DNA of 40,206 bases, from assembly GCA_002435715.1 (NCBI GenBank), contig DISD01000042.1, positions 19,894 through 60,099 on the forward strand, in the 5' to 3' direction. This DNA comes from Rhodospirillaceae bacterium UBA6219 (GTDB lineage Bacteria > Pseudomonadota > Alphaproteobacteria > Rhodospirillales > Magnetospirillaceae). Positions 28,892 to 37,622 of this stretch are shown in pieces (positions within the stretch are counted from its first letter, which is position 1; every line of letters begins with the position of its first letter). Under the pieces are notes generated by a model, which did not search any database, was not told the origin of the DNA, and was given only the letters and a program-made list of their open reading frames with translations. The position numbers were made by a program, and so were the translations under genes.

Positions 28892-29353
28892 ATGGTTCGG
28901 GTTCGGGGTTTTGTCTCTGCCTTGGGGGTGCTGGCGCTGACGTCGTGCGCGTCGGTGGTCGGCAGCACCGAATCGAAAGTGCAGATCAAGACCAACCCCG
29001 CCCAAGCCCGTTGCCAGTTGAAGGGACACGACTTCAGCGCCGAGGTGGACACACCGGCGGAACTGTCGGTGCCCCATTCCGCCGCTCCGGTGACCGTCCA
29101 TTGCGTCGCCCCGGGGTTCCGCCCCACCTCCTATACCCTTGACGCCAAATCGGATGGCTGGATTTGGGGCAATTCGGCTTTCATGGTCGCCACCGGCGGC
29201 ATCGCCATCCTGGGGGCCGTGGTCGATGAAAGCCGGGGGGCGGGTAGAAGTTACGCCGAAGAAGTCCAATATGACTTGGCACCGGAACGGACCCGTCTGT
29301 TGCGGGCCCGCGACCGTTCGGGCGATGTCGACCTGCGGCTGATGGCACGATGA
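28892..29353 (+). CDS. conserved lipoprotein of unknown function
   Basis: This 153-residue protein has a lipoprotein signal peptide (MVRVRGFVSALGVLALTSC, lipobox LTSC) and is probably anchored in the envelope. The mature part has a PEGA-like beta region (KVQIKTNPAQARCQLKGHDF, then TPAELSVPHSAAPVTVHCVAPGF). Next comes a Gly-rich hydrophobic stretch (MVATGGIAILGAVVDESRGA) that may insert into or pack against the membrane. The start is set at ATG 28892 for the signal peptide; the frame is open to 28829. It follows nnrS by 66 bases and precedes fix by 162. No specific function is recognised. Confidence 0.7.
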   Translation: MVRVRGFVSALGVLALTSCASVVGSTESKVQIKTNPAQARCQLKGHDFSAEVDTPAELSVPHSAAPVTVHCVAPGFRPTSYTLDAKSDGWIWGNSAFMVATGGIAILGAVVDESRGAGRSYAEEVQYDLAPERTRLLRARDRSGDVDLRLMAR

Positions 29354-29515
29354 ATTTTCAAGATGTTGGCATCGATTTGTCGCATGACACCCATTCGGTC
29401 TGCGCCTGACGGGGCTCGGGTGGTCATGCTATCAACGACTGAAGGCGGGATTACCGCTTTACACACATGAAAGCTTGCTGAATAAACAGCGGGTTTCGCA
29501 TTTAGGGATTGGGAT
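29354..29515 (+). promoter_or_regulatory. fixABCX upstream region with a TTGTC-N4-GACA palindrome
   Basis: These 162 bases hold no gene. TTGTCGCATGACAC (29377-29390) is an FNR-family-like palindrome with half-sites TTGTC and GACA, 126 bases before fixA. Further down, TTTACA, a 16-base spacer and GAATAA form a weak sigma-70-like pair around 29457-29484. An AGGGA ribosome binding site precedes ATG 29516. I looked for the sigma-54 -24/-12 pattern and NifA sites expected for nitrogen-fixation fix genes and found no convincing match. Confidence 0.35.
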
Positions 29516-30352
29516 ATGCATATCGTCGTCTGCATTAAGCAGGTACCGGACAGTGCTCAGATCCGTGTGCACCCGGTGACCAACACCATCATGCGTCAGG
29601 GCGTGCCCACCATCATCAATCCCTATGACCTGTTTTCGCTGGAAGAAGCGTTGCGCTTGCGCGACCAATTCGGCGGAAAGGTGACCGTAATCACCATGGG
29701 GCCGAAAATGGCCATCGAAGCGCTGAAGAAATGCATCTCCTATGGCGCCGACGAAGCCATCTTGCTGACCGACAAGGTGTTTGCCGGCTCGGACACCCTG
29801 GCCACGTCCTTCGCCTTGGCCTCGACCATCGCCAAGATCAATGAAGGCGAGAAGGTGGACATGGTGTTCTGCGGCAAGCAGACCATCGACGGCGACACCG
29901 CCCAGGTCGGCCCCGGCATCGCCCGGCGCTTGGGCATGCAGCAGCTGACCTATGTGGCCGAAGTGGAAAAGGTCGATCTGGACAAGGGCGAGGTGGTGGT
30001 TCACCGCCGCTCGGAAGGCGGCGTGCAGGTGCTGTCCACCAAGCTGCCGTGCTTGGTGACCATGCTGGAAGGCAGCAACGAAATGCGTTACGGCACCATG
30101 GACGATTTGTTCCGGGCTGCGCGCTACGAAGTGGCTGAATGGGACCACAAGGCCGCCGGCATCACCGCGCCCAACCAATGCGGCCTCAAGGGCTCGCCCA
30201 CCGTGGTGAAAAAGGTGTTCGCACCGCCGCCGAAGGCGGTCAAGGCGCAGATGGTCGCCACCGAGGGCAAAAGCGCCCGTGAAGTGGCCGATTCCCTGCT
30301 GGACAGCCTGTTCGCCAAGCATTCCAAGCTGGAGACGGAGATCGGACAATGA
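29516..30352 (+). CDS. fixA: FixA, electron transfer flavoprotein beta subunit
   Basis: This 278-residue ETF-beta family protein is the first subunit of the FixABCX complex, which oxidises NADH and splits electrons between quinone and ferredoxin or flavodoxin. It begins MHIVVCIKQVPDSA, followed by NPYDLFSLEEALRL and the AMP/FAD-binding CGKQTIDGDTAQVGPGIARRLG (about 119-140). The C-terminal tail is long, as in Fix-type ETF-beta. It overlaps fixB by 4 bases (ATGA). The presence of fixC and fixX, both contiguous, shows it is the Fix type and not the fatty-acid-oxidation ETF. Confidence 0.94.
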   Translation: MHIVVCIKQVPDSAQIRVHPVTNTIMRQGVPTIINPYDLFSLEEALRLRDQFGGKVTVITMGPKMAIEALKKCISYGADEAILLTDKVFAGSDTLATSFALASTIAKINEGEKVDMVFCGKQTIDGDTAQVGPGIARRLGMQQLTYVAEVEKVDLDKGEVVVHRRSEGGVQVLSTKLPCLVTMLEGSNEMRYGTMDDLFRAARYEVAEWDHKAAGITAPNQCGLKGSPTVVKKVFAPPPKAVKAQMVATEGKSAREVADSLLDSLFAKHSKLETEIGQ

Positions 30353-31452
30353 GCGCCGAGGACAACGATCAGGAACAATCGACGCCCGTCGCTTCGGCGC
30401 CGCGTCGCGCCGATGGGGCCGATCTCAGCGTCTATCACGGCGTTTGGGTGTTCATCGAACTGGAACGCGGCAAGGTTCATCCGGTGTCGTGGGAATTGCT
30501 GGGCGAGGGCCGCAAGCTGGCCACCCATCTGGGGGTGCCGGTGTCCGGCGTGGTGCTGGGCCCCGATGCCCCAGAAACCCTGGCGGCTTGTGACGGTGCC
30601 TTCGAATATGGCGCCGACAGTGTCTATCTGATGAAGGACACAGTGCTGGCCGATTACCGCACCGATCCCTATACGGCGGGCCTGACCGACCTGGTCCAGA
30701 CTTTCAAGCCGGAAATCATGTTGCTGGGTGCCACCACCTTGGGCCGCGATCTGGCCGGCGCCTTGGCCACCACCTTGGCCACCGGCTTGACCGCCGATTG
30801 CACCGAATTGCGCATCGATGACGAAACCCGGTCCTTGGCCGCTACCCGTCCGACCTTTGGCGGGTCGTTGCTGTGCACCATCCACACCCTGGAATACCGC
30901 CCGCAGATGGCCACCGTGCGTCCGCGCGTCATGGCCATGCCGGAACGGGTGGAGGGCAAGCGCGGTCAAGTGATCGAGCATGGCTGCCGGGTGGCTGAAA
31001 CCGACATCATCACCAAGATTTTGTCGTTCATTCCTGATTCGGACGCCGAAAAGGCCCAACTGGCCTATGCCGATATCGTCGTCGCCGGTGGGCGTGGCTT
31101 GGGCAAGCCGGAAAACTTCAAGCTGGTGCAGGATCTGGCCGCTGTTCTGGGCGGCGATTACGGCGGATCACGTCCGGTGACCCATGCCGGATGGATCGCC
31201 GCCGACCGTCAGATCGGCCAGACCGGCAAGACCATTCGTCCCAAGCTGTACATCGCCGCCGGCATTTCCGGGGCCATTCAGCATCGTGTCGGTGTCGAGG
31301 GCGCCGACGTTATCATCGCCATCAACAACGACCCCAACGCCCCCATCTTCGACTTCGCCACTTTCGGCGTGGTCGGCGACGCGTTGCAAATCCTGCCGGC
31401 TTTGACCGAGGCGCTGCGCGAGCGTCTGGCGGCCCGCAAAGCAGCGCAGTAG
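30349..31452 (+). CDS. fixB: FixB, electron transfer flavoprotein alpha subunit
   Basis: This 367-residue ETF-alpha partner of FixA has an N-terminal domain beginning after a polar 25-residue extension (SAEDNDQEQSTP...). The C-terminal FAD-binding domain is recognised by VVAGGRGLGKPENFKL, GSRPVTHAGW, IGQTGKTIRPKLYIAAGISGAIQH and AINNDPNAPIFDFATFGVVGD. The bifurcating flavin is expected in this heterodimer. It overlaps fixA by 4 bases; fixC starts 11 bases downstream behind AGGAG. Confidence 0.95.
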   Translation: MSAEDNDQEQSTPVASAPRRADGADLSVYHGVWVFIELERGKVHPVSWELLGEGRKLATHLGVPVSGVVLGPDAPETLAACDGAFEYGADSVYLMKDTVLADYRTDPYTAGLTDLVQTFKPEIMLLGATTLGRDLAGALATTLATGLTADCTELRIDDETRSLAATRPTFGGSLLCTIHTLEYRPQMATVRPRVMAMPERVEGKRGQVIEHGCRVAETDIITKILSFIPDSDAEKAQLAYADIVVAGGRGLGKPENFKLVQDLAAVLGGDYGGSRPVTHAGWIAADRQIGQTGKTIRPKLYIAAGISGAIQHRVGVEGADVIIAINNDPNAPIFDFATFGVVGDALQILPALTEALRERLAARKAAQ

Positions 31453-31463
31453 GAGACAGGAAC

Positions 31464-32762
31464 ATGGCAGAAAAATTCGACGCCATCGTCGTCGGCGCCG
31501 GTCCCGCGGGAAATGCCGCCGCCATCGTCCTGGCCCGTGCCGGATTGAAGGTGCTGCAGTTGGAACGCGGTGAATATCCCGGTTCCAAGAACGTCCAGGG
31601 CGCCATTTTGTATGCCGAGGCGCTGGAGCAGGTGATCCCCAATTGCCGTCGTCAGGCGCCCCTGGAACGTCCGATCATCGAACAGCGCATGTGGGTGCTG
31701 GATGACGAGACCTATGTGGGGTCGAATTATCGCGGTGTGAAGAAAAAGGACGAACCGCCGACCCGCTATACGGTCATCCGCGCCAATATCGACCGCTGGA
31801 TGTCGAAAAAGGCCACCGATGCCGGCGTGCTGCTGATCTGCGAAGCCACCGTGCTGGACCTGATCAAAGAGGACGGCAAGGTGGTCGGCGTGCGCACCGA
31901 CCGCGTGGGCGGCGACATCTTCGCCGACGTGGTGGTGCTGGCCGACGGTGTCAATTCGTTGATCGCCACCAAGGCCGGTCTGCGTCCCACCATCAAGGCC
32001 GCCGACGTGGCCCTGGCGGTCAAGGAAATGCATTTCCTGCCCAAGGAAGTGATCGAACAACGCTTCAACATCGCTAATGACGAAGGTGTCGTCATCGAGA
32101 TGTTCGGCAAGATCACCAAGGGCATGATGGGCACCGCCTTCTTGTACACCAACCGCGAATCCATCGCGTTGGGCATCGGCTGCATGGCCGACGATTTCAA
32201 GAAGGGCGGCATCACGCCTTATGACATGCTGGACGAGATGAAGAAGCATCCGGCCATCAAGCCGTTGATCGCCGGGTCCGAGGTCAAGGAATATTCCGCA
32301 CACCTGATCCCCGAAGGCGGCTATAAGGCCATTCCCCAGGTCCATGGCGACGGCTGGGTGATCTGTGGCGATTCGGGCGGCTTCGTCAACGCGGTTCACC
32401 GCGAAGGCTCGAATTTGGCCATGACCTCGGGGCGCATGGCGGCCGAGACCATCATCAAGCTGAAGGAAGAGGGCAAGCCCTGCACGGCATCGCATCTGGC
32501 CGCCTATCGGGCTGCCCTTGAAGCCAGCTTCGTGATGAAGGATTTGAAGAAATACAAGGAGATGCCTGAGATTTTTCATGCAAATCCTCAGTTCTTCACC
32601 ACCTATCCCGAGCTGCTGAACAAGGCGGCGGCGACCATGTTGAAGGTCGACAACATCGACAAGAAGACGAAGCAAAAGGAAATCGCCGGCGAATTCGTCA
32701 AGCGCCGGTCCTACTTTGGCATGCTGGGTGACGCCATCAAGCTGGTGAGGTCGTTCCGATGA
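31464..32762 (+). CDS. fixC: FixC, ETF:quinone oxidoreductase-type flavoprotein
   Basis: This 432-residue FAD protein is the quinone-reacting subunit of FixABCX. The dinucleotide motif VVGAGPAGNAAAIVLARAGLKV is at about residues 9-30, and VVLADGVNSLIATKAGL is near 157. The HGDGWVICGDSGGFVNAVHREGSNLAMTSGRMAAE block is near 295-329. The start is ATG 31464 behind AGGAGACAGGA; the longer open frame running back into fixB is rejected. It overlaps fixX by 4 bases (ATGA). Compared with mitochondrial ETF-QO it lacks the fused ferredoxin domain, which FixX supplies. Confidence 0.96.
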   Translation: MAEKFDAIVVGAGPAGNAAAIVLARAGLKVLQLERGEYPGSKNVQGAILYAEALEQVIPNCRRQAPLERPIIEQRMWVLDDETYVGSNYRGVKKKDEPPTRYTVIRANIDRWMSKKATDAGVLLICEATVLDLIKEDGKVVGVRTDRVGGDIFADVVVLADGVNSLIATKAGLRPTIKAADVALAVKEMHFLPKEVIEQRFNIANDEGVVIEMFGKITKGMMGTAFLYTNRESIALGIGCMADDFKKGGITPYDMLDEMKKHPAIKPLIAGSEVKEYSAHLIPEGGYKAIPQVHGDGWVICGDSGGFVNAVHREGSNLAMTSGRMAAETIIKLKEEGKPCTASHLAAYRAALEASFVMKDLKKYKEMPEIFHANPQFFTTYPELLNKAAATMLKVDNIDKKTKQKEIAGEFVKRRSYFGMLGDAIKLVRSFR

Positions 32763-33043
32763 GCAAGGTCGAGGAAAAGCTGTTCGAGAACCGCTATCGT
32801 GTTGACGAAGGCCGCCCCCATATCAGCATCATCAGTGCCGATGTGTGCGAGGGCAAATGCACCGCCAAGCAATGCACCTATTGCTGTCCGGCGGCGTGCT
32901 ATGCCCTGGAAGACGGCAAGGTGGTGCTGACCACCGACGGCTGTCTGGAATGCGGGACCTGCCGGGTGATCTGCGACGACAATTTCAACATCGAATGGAC
33001 CTATCCGCGTGGCGGATTCGGCATTTTGTACAAGTTCGGGTAA
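32759..33043 (+). CDS. fixX: FixX, ferredoxin-like subunit
   Basis: This 94-residue iron-sulfur protein completes the FixABCX complex and passes electrons with FixC. Cysteines are arranged as CEGKCTAKQCTYCCPAACY and CLECGTCRVIC, giving a [4Fe-4S] ferredoxin fold with extra cysteines, and it ends in the conserved WTYPRGGFGI(L)YKFG tail. The start overlaps the fixC stop. It ends the operon; hairpins at about 33143-33205 lie before the convergent protease gene. Confidence 0.95.
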   Translation: MSKVEEKLFENRYRVDEGRPHISIISADVCEGKCTAKQCTYCCPAACYALEDGKVVLTTDGCLECGTCRVICDDNFNIEWTYPRGGFGILYKFG

Positions 33044-33142
33044 GACCAAACCCATTGACGGGACCTCATCAGGATTTGGTCCACGATGGGGCCCGCAGCT
33101 TATGCCGTGAAAGGCAAGGTTTTCGGCGCCACTGCCCCGTTA

Positions 33143-33205
33143 TTTTTTGGGGGCGGCAATTCCCCCCGAAAAACGCCGTATCCAGGGGGGCAAAGTATTG
33201 CCCCC
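33143..33205. terminator. two hairpins between fixX and the convergent protease gene
   Basis: The first hairpin is an imperfect one: T6 then GGGGG (33143-33153) facing CCCCC and, after a 2-base bulge, AAAAA (33162-33173). The second is a perfect 8-bp stem GGGGGCAA (33186-33193) / TTGCCCCC (33198-33205) with a 4-base loop. Either could end fixX or protease transcripts. The rest of the 33044-33213 gap shows nothing recognisable. Confidence 0.5.
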
Positions 33206-33213
33206 GTCTGGGG

Positions 33214-34833
33214 TCACCCCTCGCACTCGACAAAAACCGCAATCTTGCGCACCCGGTCGCCCACGTCGGCCACCGACAATTCGTGTGCCTGGGGCGGGGC
33301 GGTGTTGAATTCGACTTTATTGTCGGTAAGGAATTTCTTCACCAGGTCACCCTTGATGGCGAAGTTGACGTTTTGTGGGATGGCCCCGGATTTATCGGCG
33401 ACCTTCATGGCATTCAGCGTCGACAACACGATTCCCACCACATTGCCACTCATATCGGTCACCGGGCCTCCGGAATTGCCACGCTGAATGGGGGCGGTAA
33501 TCTGGTAATGGCGCTTGTCCCCACGTAAGCCATTCATAGCGCTAATGATTCCGGCGGTGATATTGGGTTCCCGCGACAGCAAGCTGGACAGCGGAAAGCC
33601 GACAGCGACCACGTCGTCACCCGAGCGCAGGGGGGAGCCATCACGGAAAAGGGCGAAATCGGCGGGGCGCAAAGTGGAGTTCAGCACCGCCATGTCGTTA
33701 ACGTCGTCTCGGGCGATAACGCTGGCCGCCTGACTGTTGCCGTTGTCACCCTGGGTCACACGGATATTACGGCACGATTTGACCACATGGGAATTCGTCA
33801 ACACCACACCGATGTTGTTGACCATGACACCCGATCCGGTGGCCCGCATCCGCCGAGCGGGGGCTTTTTCTTCGGGTTTGTCCTTATCCAGGTCGTCATC
33901 GACTTCGGACGAAACCGGGACACCGGCTTTGGGCTGCCATTTGTCGGCTTTTTCTTTGGCTTTCTGCTGCTGCTCGGAGCTGATCTGCTGACGGGCCTTT
34001 TCGGTCAAATCGGAATATTTGGCTTTGTCCTTGGCTGGGGCCAGTCGTTCAGCCAGCAGGAAATGGTAATAAGCTTTTTCTGCATCTTTGGGCACGCTGA
34101 GACCGTTCAAGTGCGCTTGGGCCAAGTTCAGCATCGAGGCCGGATCCCCTTGCATGGCGGCACGTTCAAACCATTTCAACGCTTCCATACGGTCTTGGTT
34201 GATGCCTTGACCGCTCCACAGGGCGCCACCATACAAGTTCTGCGCCACCCTGATCCCCTTTTCAGCGGCTTTTTTCAGCCACGGAACCGCCAGGGCCGGG
34301 TCTTTGGCCGTACCGCGACCATGCCAATAGGCAATGCCCAAGGTGGCCCAGCTGGCGGCCACGCCTTTGTCCGCGGCCTTGTGCAAATAGTCCAAGGCCT
34401 TGGATTCGTTCTTGGCGACGCCATTTCCGAAGAAATACATCTGACCTAGATTGTTCAGTGCGTTGGGTTGTTCCTGGTCGGCGGCTCGGCCGAACAATAT
34501 CAAGGCACGGGCCTGATCCTTGGCAACGCCAATTCCCTTGAAATACAGACTAGCCAAAGTGCTTTGCGCCAAAGCGTCGCCTTTGTCGGCCGCTTGGGTC
34601 AGCAGACTTACGCCGGCGGCCACGTCCTTGGCCGTTCCTTGGCCGGTCAGTTTCATGTATCCCAGGCGGGCTTGGGCCGCAGCGTTGCCGTTTTGGGCAA
34701 GGGGCTGAAACTCTCGTAGAGCTGCGGGCCAATCCTTGCGGGCGTAAGCCGCCAGACCTTCGTCCATGCCTGCCCACGCCGGGGCAGCCACAATGGACAA
34801 GGCCAAAGCCATGGCGGCCGTACTGATTTTCAT
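33214..34833 (-). CDS. secreted Sel1-repeat protein fused to a trypsin-like (HtrA-type) serine protease
   Basis: This 539-residue protein has a signal peptide (residues 1-21, cut after PAWA) and is probably periplasmic. Residues about 50-264 form six Sel1-like (SLR/TPR-type) repeats of about 36 residues, with the AxxxLGxxYxxGxGVxxD pattern. A charged linker (about 265-330, EQQQKAKEKADKW and DDDLDKDKPEEK) leads to a chymotrypsin-fold domain (about 330-510). The triad is complete: H349 in LTNSHVV, D380 in VNDMAVL and S454 in RGNSGGPV. There is no PDZ domain. Sel1 repeats bind protein partners, so they may dock substrates or regulate the protease (inference). It lies downstream of the oxidoreductase operon on the same strand after an 88-base gap. 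Confidence 0.88.
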   Translation of the reverse strand: MKISTAAMALALSIVAAPAWAGMDEGLAAYARKDWPAALREFQPLAQNGNAAAQARLGYMKLTGQGTAKDVAAGVSLLTQAADKGDALAQSTLASLYFKGIGVAKDQARALILFGRAADQEQPNALNNLGQMYFFGNGVAKNESKALDYLHKAADKGVAASWATLGIAYWHGRGTAKDPALAVPWLKKAAEKGIRVAQNLYGGALWSGQGINQDRMEALKWFERAAMQGDPASMLNLAQAHLNGLSVPKDAEKAYYHFLLAERLAPAKDKAKYSDLTEKARQQISSEQQQKAKEKADKWQPKAGVPVSSEVDDDLDKDKPEEKAPARRMRATGSGVMVNNIGVVLTNSHVVKSCRNIRVTQGDNGNSQAASVIARDDVNDMAVLNSTLRPADFALFRDGSPLRSGDDVVAVGFPLSSLLSREPNITAGIISAMNGLRGDKRHYQITAPIQRGNSGGPVTDMSGNVVGIVLSTLNAMKVADKSGAIPQNVNFAIKGDLVKKFLTDNKVEFNTAPPQAHELSVADVGDRVRKIAVFVECEG

Positions 34834-34921
34834 TTCCTAAGCCCCCAAAAGCCACATTGGGGGGGATTATCCATCCTGCGCCGCGCTTCGCCAAGGTGCG
34901 AATCGACACAGACCGTCGAGG

Positions 34922-36625
34922 TCAGTCGTCGTTTACCATGCTGATGAAGCCACAGGGACATTCGGTGGCGCACAGCCCGCAGCCCTTGCAGAATTCGTAG
35001 TCGAACAGGTAATGGCTGCCGTCGCTGCAGGTTTCCCGTGTTTTCAAGACGGCGTTGTCAGGACACAGAGTCCAACAATTGTCGCAGGCCAGGCAATTGC
35101 CACAGGAAAAACACCGCGCCGCCTCGGCCAGGGCCTGTGACGTGTCGGGGCCGCCTTCGATCTCGCGGCTGTCGTCGCGTTGCGACAAGGGGAGGGTGGG
35201 CAGCGCGATCCGTGGTGCGCTCTCGTAATAGGCCAGGTTCAGATCAGCGAAGGGCAAAGCGGGCCGCGAGGCTTCCATTGGTGAGCGCCCCGACAACAAG
35301 GCGTCGATCCCTTCGGCGGCACGGCGGCCGTCACCGATGGCGGCGCTGACCGTACCGTTGGTCAGTTTCTTGATCCAGCCCCGGCAATCGCCGCCGGCGA
35401 ACAAGCCGGGATGGCCGGCGATGGTGCCGAACATGTCGGTATCGATGAAGTCGCGGCCGTTCAGGATGGCGCCCAAACCGGTGGGATCGACCACTTCGCC
35501 GATGGCCGGGACCACCATGTCCACATGCAGCACCGTCTCGGTCCCTTCGAACGAGACGCGGGCCTTGTGTCCGTGGCCGTCGGGCAGCTTCTTCAAGCGG
35601 ACCATCTCGACCCCCACCACCTTGGAGCCGCGCATGATCAGGCGGTTGATGGTGCGATGGGGGTGGAATTGCACCCCTTCCTCGATGGCTTGTTCCAATT
35701 CACGCGGCACCACGTTCAGCACGTCATCCGGATCGGTGTCGGGTCCGGGCAGGCCCGACGCGGTAACCACATGGACGTCGCGCACCCCGGCACGCCGCAT
35801 GACCCGGGCCAGATCGACGGCGGTGTTGCCACCGCCATGGATGACCACGGCGTTGGGTTTGGGGATGGCGCCCACCGCCAACCATTCCCGCAGCAGCCCC
35901 AATCCTTCGTGCAGATCGGCGGGGACGGCGCCGTCAACGTCCCAATGACGGCTTTTTCCGGCGCCGACGGCCAGGAACACCGCGTCGAATTCGCTGCGCA
36001 ATTCTTCCAAGGTGATGTCGCGCCCCAGGGCGGCCCGTGGCCGGAACTCGATACCCACGGCCAGAAGGCGTCTGATTTCTGCGTCGATCACGTCGCGGGG
36101 TAAACGGGTGGGGGGGATGGCGGAGCGTAACAGACCGCCAGCAGCCGGCATGGCATCCATCAACACCACGTTGTAATGGCGCCGCGCCAGATGATAGGCC
36201 GCCGACAATCCGGCAGGACCAGCACCAACCACGGCGATTCGTTCCGGGCGAGGAGAGCCGGGCAGGCGTGGATAGGGCCAATTGTTCTGGATGGCCTGGT
36301 CGCCCAACCAGCGTTCGACGGCATGGATGGCGATGGGCGAATCGTAGTGTCCGCGGTTGCAGGCGCTTTCACACGGATGGGGACAAACGCGACCAGTGAC
36401 GGAAGGCAACGGGTTGGCGGCCACCAGACTTTCCCAGGCCTGCTGCGGATGACCTTCCTGCAACAGGGCCAACCAGGCCTGCTGGTCCTCGCCAGCCGGG
36501 CAAGCGCCGTGACAAGGCGCGGCGGCATGGACATGAACCGGCTTGGCACTGCGCCAAGTTCCGGTCTTGAAGGCCAAGGACGATCCGGCCAGGGCGAAAG
36601 CGCCGCGATTCATGGGTATGGGCAT
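34922..36625 (-). CDS. GltD-like NAD(P)/FAD oxidoreductase with C-terminal 2x[4Fe-4S] ferredoxin, 2-oxoacid oxidoreductase partner
   Basis: This 567-residue electron-transfer subunit starts with a GltD-type Fe-S region (CHGACPAG and CPHPCESACNRG, about 38-98). The FAD motif VVGAGPAGLSAAYHLARR is at about 135-152, and the NAD(P) motif VIHGGGNTAVDLARVMRRAG at about 270-289. It ends with a two-cluster ferredoxin domain (CFSCGNCLACDNCWTLCP and CKGCGLCATECP). It probably moves electrons from the ferredoxin-type clusters of the 2-oxoacid oxidoreductase to NAD(P)+ or the reverse, as the PadH-type subunit of phenylglyoxylate oxidoreductase does. The start is ATG 36625 (MPIPMNRG) behind AAAGGGGG, 16 bases after porB; upstream in-frame starts overlap porB and are rejected. 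Confidence 0.88.
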   Translation of the reverse strand: MPIPMNRGAFALAGSSLAFKTGTWRSAKPVHVHAAAPCHGACPAGEDQQAWLALLQEGHPQQAWESLVAANPLPSVTGRVCPHPCESACNRGHYDSPIAIHAVERWLGDQAIQNNWPYPRLPGSPRPERIAVVGAGPAGLSAAYHLARRHYNVVLMDAMPAAGGLLRSAIPPTRLPRDVIDAEIRRLLAVGIEFRPRAALGRDITLEELRSEFDAVFLAVGAGKSRHWDVDGAVPADLHEGLGLLREWLAVGAIPKPNAVVIHGGGNTAVDLARVMRRAGVRDVHVVTASGLPGPDTDPDDVLNVVPRELEQAIEEGVQFHPHRTINRLIMRGSKVVGVEMVRLKKLPDGHGHKARVSFEGTETVLHVDMVVPAIGEVVDPTGLGAILNGRDFIDTDMFGTIAGHPGLFAGGDCRGWIKKLTNGTVSAAIGDGRRAAEGIDALLSGRSPMEASRPALPFADLNLAYYESAPRIALPTLPLSQRDDSREIEGGPDTSQALAEAARCFSCGNCLACDNCWTLCPDNAVLKTRETCSDGSHYLFDYEFCKGCGLCATECPCGFISMVNDD

Positions 36626-36641
36626 GGCGTTCCCCCTTTGC

Positions 36642-37622
36642 TCAGCTGTTGGCCGGGCCGCCGCGGCGGATGGTGTCGGCGCCGTCGGCATCGAACGGAT
36701 CATCGCCGTCGCCGTCCAGCCCATAACGTTCGATGTTGTAATCGGCCAGGGCTTGCAGGTGTTCCCGCTCTTCCTGGGCCCGATGGTCGTCATCGGCGAA
36801 CAGATGGCGGAAACGGGCTTGGCGGCACAAATACTCGGCGACGGGAACCCGCTGACGCAACGGCATCACCGAGGCCACTTCGCCGCGCTCCAATTCCACC
36901 AGGGGGAACAGGCCGGTCTGCACCGCCAGACGGGCCACCTGGATTGTTTCGGAACCGTCATGGCCCCAGCCCAAGGGACAGGGCGAATGGACCAGCAGGA
37001 AGGTCGGGCCGTCGATTTCCATGGCCCGGCGCACTTTGCGGCGCAAATCCTGGGGATAGGCCACCGAGGCGCTGGCTGCATAGGGAATGTGATGGGCGGC
37101 GATGATGGACAGCAGGTCCTTTTTCAGATGCCGCTTGCCCATGCGTTCCTTGCCCGGCGGCGAGGTGGTGGTGCGCGCCGCATGGGGCGTCGATCCCGAC
37201 CGCTGGATGCCGGTGTTCATATAGGCTTCGTTGTCGTAACAGACGTAAAGCACGTTGTGCATGCGTTCCAGCATGCCTGACAAAGCCTGGAAACCGATAT
37301 CGAAAGTGCCGCCGTCACCGCCCATGGCGATGACCTTGCTGCGCCGCCCTTGCGCCTTCAATGCCGCCTCGACCCCCGAGGCGATGGCCGCCGAGTTCTC
37401 GAACAGGGAATGCAGCCACGGCACCCGCCAAGCCGATTGCGGCCACGGCGTGGTGAACACTTCCAAACAGCCGGTGGCGTTGGTCAAGATGACGTCGGGG
37501 CCGGCGGATTCGGTGACCAGACGGGCGGCCAGGGCTTCGCCACAACCCTGGCAGGCGCGATGGCCGGCTTCCAGGCCGCGAAAGCGCGGTTGCCGGGCGC
37601 GGGGATCGTTCATCTCGCTCAT
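36642..37622 (-). CDS. porB: 2-oxoacid:ferredoxin oxidoreductase beta subunit (pyruvate type)
   Basis: This 326-residue thiamine-diphosphate subunit has HRACQGCGEALAARL near the N-terminus, with cysteines for the proximal [4Fe-4S] cluster. The TPP/Mg motif GGDGGTFDIGFQALSGM continues through YDNEAYMNTGIQRSG. HSPCPLGWGHDG and a C-terminal acidic tail follow. Size and motifs fit archaeal/bacterial four-subunit pyruvate:ferredoxin oxidoreductase PorB. The start is ATG 37622, overlapping the porA stop (ATGA). Substrate cannot be proven from sequence; pyruvate is most likely, while phenylglyoxylate- or oxoisovalerate-type relatives remain possible. Confidence 0.9.
   Translation of the reverse strand: MSEMNDPRARQPRFRGLEAGHRACQGCGEALAARLVTESAGPDVILTNATGCLEVFTTPWPQSAWRVPWLHSLFENSAAIASGVEAALKAQGRRSKVIAMGGDGGTFDIGFQALSGMLERMHNVLYVCYDNEAYMNTGIQRSGSTPHAARTTTSPPGKERMGKRHLKKDLLSIIAAHHIPYAASASVAYPQDLRRKVRRAMEIDGPTFLLVHSPCPLGWGHDGSETIQVARLAVQTGLFPLVELERGEVASVMPLRQRVPVAEYLCRQARFRHLFADDDHRAQEEREHLQALADYNIERYGLDGDGDDPFDADGADTIRRGGPANS

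Noticed and set aside
27566..29269. A 567-codon minus-strand open frame opposite nnrS
   Set aside because: Antisense shadow; nnrS on the plus strand has clear membrane helices and family motifs.
29364..29385. TGGCATCGATTTGTC as a sigma-54 promoter for fixA
   Set aside because: The -12 element would need GC at the fixed spacing and has TC; too weak to claim.
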